NCBI GenBank assembly: GCA_023053575.1
Contig: JAKZAP010000008.1
Location: forward strand, 7,272,715 to 7,336,714
Direction: 5' to 3'
Source of the DNA: Branchinecta lynchi
Lineage: Eukaryota; Arthropoda; Branchiopoda; Anostraca; Branchinectidae
Length of the DNA: 64,000 nt
The translations under genes and the position numbers were made by a program. Positions 1 to 10,300 of the stretch are shown here, piece after piece. Under the pieces are notes generated by a model. It ran no database searches. It was given only the letters and a program-made list of their open reading frames with translations, and was not told where the DNA came from. Numbering within the stretch: position 1 is the stretch's first letter; the number at the start of each line of letters is the position of its first letter.

Positions 1-828
1 ATTCAGACATGATGTTGTCAGAGTCACACCTTTCATTTGAAACTTCGAATCCAGGTACACAAGTCTGTGACATTGGTATCCAAGGCGCCTGTGGCCATCA
101 GTCCAAATATCAATAGCTAAAGTTCCTGCTCCATCCATGATCTCTTTGGGATCAGTAACCAGATTTTTAATCAGAGAGAAAGATTTATCATAAATGTCCT
201 GTAGGGCACTTTTCGCCAGTGTTCTTTCAGATGGAATATCATTTTTGCCATTTCCGATAACATCATATTTCTGAAGAAAATCTCTGAAGCCAGGCTGGTT
301 GACTATCCCAAATGGCTGCAGATCCCTACAGCAAAAAAGAGCAATATCTCGTCCAAAGAGGTGCTTTTCAGATGTAGACATCTGAAGAGAAGAGCGTTGC
401 CTCTTTTTTGGAACAAAAAAATCAGACACTTTTGAATTCTCTGTCTTAGCTGGGACTTTGCTTCCACTCTCTTTGTCTTTAACTTGAGCTGCTTGCTCCT
501 TTTCCAGGTAAAAAGTTTTCTGGACTGTCTCTTCGTTGGCATGGGCAGCTTTTAGATGCAAAACCATATTTGTTGTGCTGACAGAGTTTTTGTAACGTAT
601 GATACACGAATACACTTTTTTAAGGGGAGCATTTTTGTCCACTTTTTGCGACTGATGGAGACACAGTTTGCAATATACAAAGCCAGAGTCAACTACCTTG
701 AGTTCTGCGCCCACACTGCACTGCAGATCTCCAAAAAATTTCCATGCATGGCTTTTCCTTGCACTGTTTGTACTGACTTTGAACTTTTCAATTGGCTGAT
801 GCCCGAAATCCTTCACAGAAAAGCTCAT
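1..828 (-). CDS. hAT-superfamily transposase, N-terminal part (runs off window)
   Basis: An uninterrupted 276-codon frame runs from an ATG at 826-828 to the window edge. Residues 50-96 hold a BED-type zinc finger: C53 and C56 followed by H91 and H96 in the context VLHLKAAH. A basic stretch and PSERT follow, then a segment containing AIDIWTDG and a tyrosine-rich HRLVYLD, which matches the first catalytic aspartate region (usually TTDxWTS) of hAT transposases. These enzymes cut and rejoin TIR elements in the nucleus. The frame shows no break in the visible part, so this may be a fairly young copy or a domesticated ZBED-like gene. It lies downstream of the last CFAP58 exon seen, so it probably inserted in the next CFAP58 intron. 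The catalytic DDE remainder and the dimerisation region are outside the window. A domesticated gene is the main alternative. Confidence 0.8.
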   Translation of the reverse strand, partial: MSFSVKDFGHQPIEKFKVSTNSARKSHAWKFFGDLQCSVGAELKVVDSGFVYCKLCLHQSQKVDKNAPLKKVYSCIIRYKNSVSTTNMVLHLKAAHANEETVQKTFYLEKEQAAQVKDKESGSKVPAKTENSKVSDFFVPKKRQRSSLQMSTSEKHLFGRDIALFCCRDLQPFGIVNQPGFRDFLQKYDVIGNGKNDIPSERTLAKSALQDIYDKSFSLIKNLVTDPKEIMDGAGTLAIDIWTDGHRRLGYQCHRLVYLDSKFQMKGVTLTTSCLN

Positions 829-1232
829 ATCCACTTGATCTAAACTGTGTCTGAATGAAACTAAGCCACAGGTGGGAGAACTTTTGAATTTTAGCGAGAA
901 ACAGTCTTTCAACATGAAGCTTTATCCCTACTGTATGTTCTCAAATCCCTAAAACCCGAACTCGGAAGTAAAAAAAAAAAAGCTATACGCCGATAAAGCT
1001 GTCGGCGGCGTAGTCACGCCGACACCGCGGCGGCGTGTTCGGCGCGCCACTGGATTTTCGGCGGCGGCGCCGCCGGGGTCAAATCGGCGGCGTCGCGGTC
1101 GTTTTCGGCGGCGTCGCGGTCGTTTTCGGCGCGGCGCCGGGGTCTAACGCAAAGGTCTTGGCCATGAGCAAGTATGAATCGTGAGAAGGGAGAGACGGGT
1201 GTTCTGCTTTGTAAGTTCTTGCTGGTACTAAC
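829..1232. other. Intron or flank with a GC-rich short repeat
   Basis: There is no gene here. Positions 1002-1145 are strikingly GC-rich in an AT-rich setting. They contain direct repeats of a roughly 21-bp unit (GGCGGCGTCGCGGTCGTTTT) and short palindromes such as GGCGCGCC-like runs. The frame running through this block on the minus strand is read-through from the CFAP58 exon and not real coding. Confidence 0.6.
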
Positions 1233-1395
1233 CTCCAGTTCATGTAGGGGGTGAACTCGTATTGGGACCCGCTTATCATTTTCCAGCGCGCTGCAGCGCA
1301 GTCTCTCTTCCGCCAGATCAAGTTCAAGCTTTCGAACAGATTGTTCTAATCCTCCAAGCTGAATTATCTTCTGTTGAAGTTTCCGATTCTCTTCT
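1233..1395 (-). CDS. CFAP58: CFAP58-like exon, last one seen (54 codons)
   Basis: The acceptor TTTCAG at 1396-1401 opens with one base that completes an AG from the previous exon to give Arg. The donor GTTAGT follows GAG in phase 0. It encodes REENRKLQQ... and ends ...LHELE, the most diagnostic CFAP58 segment because of the ERLRCSALE motif. In vertebrates the protein continues with a conserved SDP-containing stretch, which I do not find between here and position 1. Confidence 0.85.
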
Positions 1396-4300
1396 CTGAA
1401 AGAAAGGAAGATTTGTCTTGACTTTGTTTTCCTCAGAAATTTCCCAAAAAGCAGGCAGTGGTGGTCCTCCCAAAAATACGATGCAGCCTCATAAGCGAAA
1501 ACTGTCCCGGTTCGCCCACATGAGCAGAAGAGAAGATCCCCTCTTGTGATGAAAGCTCTGCTCGCCACCCCGATGCCCGGTTGGAAGAAACTCCGGGGTG
1601 GTCAACGTAAAACGAGGCTGAGCACCCTCAGGGAAGAGTTCGAGCCTATCGGAGGCTTCCGCCGGCATTGAAGGAGACCGGATCTCTACTGGCTTCAGCG
1701 ACGCCACTAGCAGAACACCGAGATTCATGGCATGCCTTGGTCCGTCAGCAGCTGTCGCCAGGGAGACTGCACAGCTTGCGTCCTGACACAAGTACAATTA
1801 AGCCTAGCAACCGATCTACTTACAAGTCCCTCTCCCCGTGATAGACATGGTACCAAATTGTCCTTACCATCAAATACACCGGAAACAAATTATAGGATTA
1901 GTAGGTAGACTAACTAGCAAAGGTTGCAAACCCCTCATCGCTTACAAACGTTCAAAATGGTGTATCTCATAAAGGAATTTTTGTACCAAAAAACGAATGA
2001 CGTATACTTGATACCTCATCAAGGTCTATCGATTTCCCTAGAAAAAAAAAAATTATATCTGTATTAGTTGAAAAGTTGATTTTTTTTGCCGAAGGCCAAC
2101 TTTCTAATATCACCACTTAGAAAGGAGCAAAGGAAAAGCTCTAATTTCTTTTAGCAATGAGATAACTTTTAAAGTTTAAGAGGCACATCTGATACCATTT
2201 CTCTTCCTCAATCGAAAGTGCAAAAATATAATGATAAGGTCAGCAGAAATCACGAACAGAAATGGGTAGAAACAGTAGATGGCAGCATTTTCGGACCCGC
2301 GGGAAAATGCCAGTATACATTGTTTCTGTAAACTTTTTTATTTACCACTCAAAGAAGATATACTGGCTGTGGGGCGGGGGATCTGGCGCACATGTTTAGC
2401 CCTTATAAATTTTAGTCCATCTTCAATTTGACACTGGTGTCTGCCTGCTTGCCTGCTAGAACGGAGCTTTCCACTCGAAAGCAGAAACACGGTTTGATGA
2501 AACGAAAGCATGGCTACAGAAATTCAGATAGTCCTCTCTGACATAGGCTGTACAACTCCACTTCACTTCACACACCGTAGGCTCTAACTCGACGGAAACC
2601 ACAAAACCTCCTTTCTGGCCTCAGGCGAGAGTTCTACGGAGCTTTCCAAAATGTAAGAAATCGAATTCTGCATGCTTTTGTCGTGCCTCGGTAATCCAGA
2701 AGAAATATTTTTTTTTATGTTTTTGTCAGTCGACTCGTCAGCACATCAGGTTCTTTTTATACGCAAGAAAGAGAATCCTGCAAACATTTGCCGGGCAAAA
2801 TACTGAAGAAATCGAATTCTGCATGCTTTTGTCGTGCCTCGGTAATCCAAAGAAATATTTGTTTGTGTTTTTGTCGGTCGACTCGTCAGCACATCAGGTT
2901 CTTTTATACGCAAGAAAGAGAATCCTGCAAACATTTGCCGGGCAAAACACTGAAGAAATCGAATTCTGCATGCTTTTGTCGTGCCTCGGTAATCCAAAGA
3001 AATTTTTTTTTGTGTTTTTGTCGGTCGACTCGTCAGCACATCAGGTTCTTTTATACGCAAGAAAGAGAATCCTGCAAACATTTGTCGGGCAAAACACTGA
3101 AGAATTCGAATTCTGCATGCTTTGTCGCGCCTGGGTCACCCAGAAGAAATATTTTTTTTTATGTTTTTGTCAGTCGACTCGTCAGCACATCGGGTTCTTT
3201 TTATACACAAGAAAGAGAATCCTGCAAACATTTGCCGGGAAAACACTGAAGAAATCGAATTCTGCTTTTATTCCAAAAATGTTTTCACCGGATACGTCAG
3301 CTACGATTCTCCATCAGCGATATTTCGGCCCTTCTTGGCAAGGGTCCTCGTCAGGCTGTCAGTCCTCTTGTTCAACTTCGGGGAAGGAAACAAACCTGTG
3401 ATCATTACAGCATTGTAATCATTACATCAAAAACTGTAATCATGTAATGATTACAGGTTTGTTTCCTTCCCCGAAGTTGAACAAGAGGACTGACAGCCTG
3501 ACGAGGACCCTTGCCAAGAAGGGCCGAAATATCGCTGATGGTGAATCGTAGCTGACGTATCCGTTGAAAACATTGTTGGAATAAATGTTTCAAAGTCAGC
3601 TTGGGCTCAAAGAATATTTATCGAATTCTGCATGCTTTTGTCGTGCCTGGGTAATCCAGAAGAAATGTTTTTTTTTGTGTTTTTGTCGGTCGACTCGTCA
3701 CCACATCAGGTTCTTTTTATACGCAAGAAAGAGAATCCTACAAAAATTGAATTATGCATGTTTTTGTCGTGCCTCGGTAATCCAGAAGAAATAATCTGAT
3801 ATGTTTTTGTTGGGCGTCGGTCGACTCATCAGCACATAGTGTTCTACTTACTAAGGGAGTAGGGTTGTTGGGAGGTATGTTTATTTTGGAGGTGATAATG
3901 TGAAGGAGTTTGGTCTGTTTTTTTTTTTGGGGGGGGGGTCTGTTTTTTTTTTTTTTTTTTTTTATTAGTTATTTATTATGTTGTTTGTTGGTGTGTTTAG
4001 AAAATGGTTAACCTTTACTACTGCACGCCAGCAAAAACGTAGGTTTTTCCATTAGTGCAGTAGATGTAAATACAGAAGAGTTAAACTGTGTTTATTAATA
4101 AAATAAGTATCCTATCCTATACTTGTACTTAAGGAATTAAACTCTGCAAACTTTGTCGGGCGCACCCGGGAAGTTCAAGTCTCATCAGCCCAAGTGGTTA
4201 ATTTTACACGTAAGAAATCATGCTCGACGGTTTTGTCAGGCTCGGTAAACTCGTCGGCACATCTGGTGCTTTTTGCACATACAAAATCGTGCCGAAAGAC

Positions 4301-7300
4301 CACAAGACAACTTATCACACATTGTCAATGGCTGCATCTTTGATACAACACAACTCTTCATTCAAGTTTTGTTACTAATATAGCCAAAAAATATGACTCG
4401 ACCAAACTTTTCCCCTAGAACATTGTCAAAAGCAAAGCTGCCAAAGCCAAAAGACCCCTCCCAAAGCCAAAGGATCTGCCCCTGCAATACTGCAATGCAC
4501 CTGCTCATTCCTCTATTCAAGCCTGACTACGAGACGACTTATCACACACTGTCATTGGCTGCATCTTTGACACAACACAACAGTTCATTCATGCACAAAA
4601 ATGATTGTATACAACTAATAACTTTCTCCGTGGGTATTTCTCGAACTATCCGACACTCGGTCAAGAGCGCATCAGAGATCTCTTACTGACAAGCCCCCTG
4701 TTGCAGAAAATGTATGGGCCTCTGGTCTTGTCTTCGCCAGATCTAGTCTTCGCCAGACTTCTTGAACATTTTTACTATTAAAATTCAGAAACAGATTAAG
4801 GCCAAATAGCTAATCATCCGAGATATGGATTCAGCATGTGTATTTACCCCTATAAGTCATATCTGTTTTGACGAAAACTTTCTGCCACTTCTGCCAATTT
4901 CCCGGTTTCGGCCGAATTCCGAAACTACTTGTCCGGCGAAAAAAGAAAGCTAAAAAACGAACTTAGCGTATCTTCTTTCCCCAATATTGAACATCTAATC
5001 AACTTCAAATAAAAATTTAACTTATCACAAATTTTCCGCCTCCAGCCAGATTCCGGTCGAACAATATAAAAAATAAACCCCCCGGATAAAAAATTATTTT
5101 CATACATGGATTCAGCATCTCTTCTTACCCCTAAATCGGATATGTCGGTTCTGGCCGGATTCCGGGCGACTACTTGCCCGGGTAGAAAATTGTTTCCACA
5201 TTAGTATTCAGCATGTCTTCGTACCCCATAATCGACTATCACATTATCCGTTTAAGAATATTTCATTTGCCCCTTAATTTAAACCCCTTCCCCCACCCCT
5301 AAATGTAGGGCTACAAAGCCCATCTTCGAACTCGACCTTACTCTTGACCCAAAGAATCCTCGCACTAAGTTTCATCAAAATATCTCATTCCCTTCGAGAG
5401 TTATAGTGCGCACAGACGGAACACTTTTGCGATGTCATAGGTATCCCGCCACTTACGTTTTGGGATCCCAAAAGCACGACGAAACCAAATTGTTGCTCTC
5501 GCAACACAATTCTCGTTCTTGACAGACAAGGGTTAGACAAAAGCTAGACCGTAAAGCGGAGTGAAATAAGATCTGAAAAGAAAACTCGCCACTGCAGGGT
5601 CCCACGGCAGCACATCGAAAGCGAAAGTGCTTCACGTGGAATTCGTACTTCAGATAGGGAGCTACAGAGAACCCAAGGAATTTGTAGGAAACGAAGAATA
5701 GTAGGGATAGTGTAGGATCAACGAAGGATAGTGAGACTCCTGAAAGCGTTTGGTATATAGTTAAACCGTGTCCCTCGGGAATGAACGCCATACAGTGGAA
5801 CGAAAGACGGGCAAAAGAATCCCAGCAGATGGCCTACCTCAGGGATGCAGTCTCCAATTCTAACTGCTTCACTCTGCTTTTGAGTTGGGTCTCCGATGCC
5901 TTGAGGTTGTCAATGATTTTGTTGTGATCCTTTTCTGTGGATGCTCGGCATTTCTCGACTGACAATTTCTTCTGGATATTTTTCTGAAGAACCTCTTTTT
6001 CTCTAATCACCTAGAAATAAAAGTTAAAACGAAATCGAGGTCAAGGCTAGCCGAAGGGATAGACGGCTTATTTTCAATCTTTGGCAAATAAGGGCCTATC
6101 ACCCAAGGTCTAAATCTCCAGCAAAAAACGTTATTCCCTTTTCTGTTGATGCTCGGCATTTCTCGACTGACAGTTTCTTCTGGGTATTCTTGTGAAGAAC
6201 CTCTTTTTCTCTAGTCACCTAGAACTACAAGTTAAAACGAAATCGAGGCGAGGCTAGCCGAAGGGCATAGAAGGCTTATTCTCAACCTTTGGCAAATAAG
6301 GGCCTATCACCCAAGGTCTAAATCTCCAGCAAAAACATTATTCCCTTTTCTTTGCAAACTCGTTCGCGCTCGTGCTGAGATGAAGTTGAAAGCACAAGTC
6401 ACAGTAGCTATTGACAGTGAACGTCACATTTCTAACAATCTCTGCTGGGTTTCTCAAGACTTAACAAAACGTCCCAGCTGTTTCCAGCCTCACTCGGTTT
6501 TGATGAGAAACAGGGAAAAGCTTCTATAACCGGTATTTCTGAACATTGTTCCTCCGAGGCGATAAGGGGGAACTTCATCCGCCTCGAAAAGAGCTAAACA
6601 CGGCGAATCCAAAAGTGGGCGTATTGCCGTTAGGGTCGATCAAACTGACTTAGGAAATTCCACATCTTGGAAAGGACAATGGAGGGAAGGACTGAGGATG
6701 TTGAGTGGTCAGGTCAGCAGGCAGAACAGAACGTGATAACGGGCTGTCCGATGGGTTGATATGTCACTGGCAAAGGAATCTCCTATCAACCTTGATCTGA
6801 TTCACAAAGCAACGAATCAGGAATGATAGTGGAATGACTTTCAACTAGAACCTCTGAAATAGAATTGTCATGCAATATTCAAGGAGTTCTAGTACTACAA
6901 CAGCGACAAACAAGAAATTTGTTACAAGGATCGGTAGAGAAACTAAAAAGACATGAAGTTCAAATTTCACTGTTATGCGACAAGGTAGATTTGGATCTGA
7001 CAGGTATATTTGATGCCAGCGATAATACACCCCCCCCCCCCCCTCCCATTGTTGCTGTTGCGTGTACAAAATTATACCCGAGGAAAATCGAAGTAGTTTA
7101 AATGCCGAATTGGGGAAAAGCTGAACAAAGTCATTTAGTCTATTCGCTAAAAGATTGGGCGAGTTAATGAGTTTTGGTTTCTAAGAAATGGAATTCTGGA
7201 AGTATAGGTTTTCACTTCTGATTTGAGGAGAAACTGTAACCAGACGCGAAGTTTCATTGCGGACCCCTCAAAGTTTTTTCCCATTTAACTTAATACCCCA

Positions 7301-10300
7301 GAACATTTTCATTTCTGGTTTAGCTGGTAATAAGAAATTTTGACGTGCATGTATAAACATAGCATATCGAACATGTGGCAGTGTTTGATAAGGGACCAAC
7401 TAATTCCCGCTACCATGAGCTTACTGGAAGCACACGTGATAAGCACGGTTTCACTCCCCTCCTACAATACCAGGGAAACTAGCGATCTAATCTGTTTCGA
7501 CATGTTGACAAACTGGTGGGGGAATCGGAACTTAATTACCTCAGTAATAAGAATATTCTGCTTCTTCAGTTCTTCGTCTTTCTGGATTATTATTTTCTCC
7601 ATTTTTTCCTTTTCCTTGGTTAGGATGACTAGAATCTTCTTAGTTTCCTCTTCGACCTTTTTTGTATCCTCCGCAGTGGTACGAAAACTTTCGAAGTCGC
7701 GTCGGACACATTCTATTTCTAAAAGCATAAAGATTCACTGTAAGCTACTGAAACAAAGGAAAAACCTAAACGCAGTCACTGAACAAATATTTGCCGTTGT
7801 CCCTGGCTAAAAAGTGAGAACAGAGGATCGGGGTTTCCGGCCAAAGTATTCGGCACTTATTTCATAGTTCCAGTCAGGGATGTTGGAGGAATCTCGAATT
7901 TTCTGTAAGACCTTACGATTCTTCTCTTTCTGCAGAGCTCTCTGATCGCCTGGAGAATGTCCAAAAGAGAGCATTGAGAATCATTCTGGGTGATCATAAC
8001 ATTTCATATGAAGAGGCTCTCATGAAACTTGACGTTCCTAAATTAACTGAACGCAGAAATACTCTTTCAAACAAATTGGAGCTATTATAATGTGTTGTCC
8101 CCAGATGGCCCATCTATTCCCCCCTCCCCTTCTTCCGTGCGTCGGTCCAACAGGAATTCAAGTTCAAGTTTTTAATTTTACACAAAAATACAAATACATG
8201 ACACAGGCACTATGGAGAACACAAATTCGAACATGCAGTGCTTGTTAAGACCCAAATTGCAGTCTGCTCATTATCCCCGAGATGCCCCAAAGCCATCAAA
8301 CGTCACGTCCTCTAAAGATTTTCGAACCACACCGGCGAACGACCCAGTCTGCGCAGATTTGTACACTAATTTTCAGCCGAGAAGTTCAGACCAGACTCTG
8401 ATACTCTATATGATACCGTAGCCTATCGATATTCGATACAAAAAATAAAAATATATTAACACAATTCAAACATAATCTCGCCGGTGGACAGGCAGAACCG
8501 CGTAACTCAATTTTTGTGATTTTTCAGGAGGATAAAAAAACAAACGCATTTCGCCGCATCGCATGCAAAAAATTCGAAAAAAAATTGAAGCAGACGAAAA
8601 ATAATGCTGCATTTTATGAGAGCATTAGATTCCGAATATCCCAACCGGGAATGCGCTTTTTAAAAGATACGCGGTTCTGCCTGTCTCTACCTCCCATAAG
8701 GCATCAGACTTTTTGGGACAGGCAAAAACGCGTAACTGAGCAAACTACATTGTAATTCAGATACAATTGAATACAAAAGTAAAAATCAAAAGGAACTCGC
8801 ATCACTGGACACCACGGCTTTAATGTCCACGCTACACGTTCTCATTTTCCTCCTCATGGGGCTCTTCTTCGTCTTCATCTGGCTCGGGTAGCCTGTCTTT
8901 CTTTTTCGTAGATTTCAAGGACTTGTATTCCTGATGGAAGATCCGGGTATGGCCCCCGTACTGCAAAGCTTCAGTAAGTCTTTCAGTTTTTCTTCTGAGA
9001 TGGGGAGTTCCGATTTATAGCACCGGTTTGGCAATTTCTTGGACCATTCTAGTCTTTCCGTTTTGACTTGGGAACTGGAGAATCCGCAGTGATATTCTAT
9101 CTGGCTGCTCCCCTTTTTCACTCTGACCCAACGAAGCTTGCTTGTTGGTATCTTTACCTTCTTCAAAATCGGAACCGACTTGTCCTTCCAATCATGAAAG
9201 TCAGGATAAGTCATTTGGATGACATTATACGGCCGGGGATTGTGTCTAGCAGTGGTTATTACAGTGTACCATTGACTAGGAGCGTGGATGAGCACGTTCT
9301 TGAGGTTGGAATCTATGGCTGAGTGTATACTGTCTACGGGCATGTACGTATGACCGCTTAAGAGAAAGTTCATCTCAATTTCCTCCACATTCTTTGACGA
9401 CTGCAAAAAGAAAAACAGCATCGAAATCATTGGGCGATTCCTATTCTGACCACTGCAGCAGTCACAAAAGAGAGAAATCTTTTTGATGTCACCCCTTTTG
9501 TCGACATCTTGCAACCATTTGTAAAGACAGCTGCAGATCTCATTGCACCCTCGCAAACCATCTTTCTCTTGCCAAACGTAACAATAGCCGTCTCGTGTAA
9601 CCTGTTCGTAGACTGTCAAATTGTACACAGCATACTTCCTTGCATAGTAGAGCAGCATGCTCTCTCCGTAAGGTGTCGTTAGTACTCTTTCTAAATCGAA
9701 AGAACCACACAAAAAACTGCTATCTTCTTTTGCCTTCTCCCTATCTCTCGAGTGCTTCTGATACGTCGCATCTTTTTCGATTATGTGGTCTGCAAGGTCA
9801 ATCTTTTCCTCAGTTGTCAGTTCCTTACTCTTCGACAACTCGCATTTGGTACATTTATCCTTTTTAGGCCTGTGAAAGGCTATGTCATAGGTTGAAAGAA
9901 GTCTCTCAAATGATTTCTTCTGTAACGTTCCAAGTCCTTTTTTGACACAGTCTGCTCTGTAGAGGGAGAACAGGAATGATTTGTTCTTCAGTTCACTCGG
10001 TAAGTACATTTTATTACTCTCTTTTCGTGAATAGTGAGATGACATCACAGGGAGACCTTTGATCCAATCCTTTGCAATTTTCATGACGGTGTCTGGTGTT
10101 CTGTTGACCGGTTGATGTCTACCTCGCTCATCGGATTTTGCAGTCCGGAACTCAGCCTTTACGACATTATCTGTTACAAAATGATCGCTTAGATCCAACG
10201 ACTTGAGAAAAAATTGTTTGCAGACTTTAACTGTTTCACCATCTTGGTGGGGGTACATGTAAATCAGGGTGTGCTTTCTCCTGGAGACTTCTTCTTCGGT

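Noticed and set aside
2746..3401. Repetitive proteins from overlapping frames on both strands
   Set aside because: They are translations of the 148-bp tandem array; three frames are open together because the unit lacks stops.
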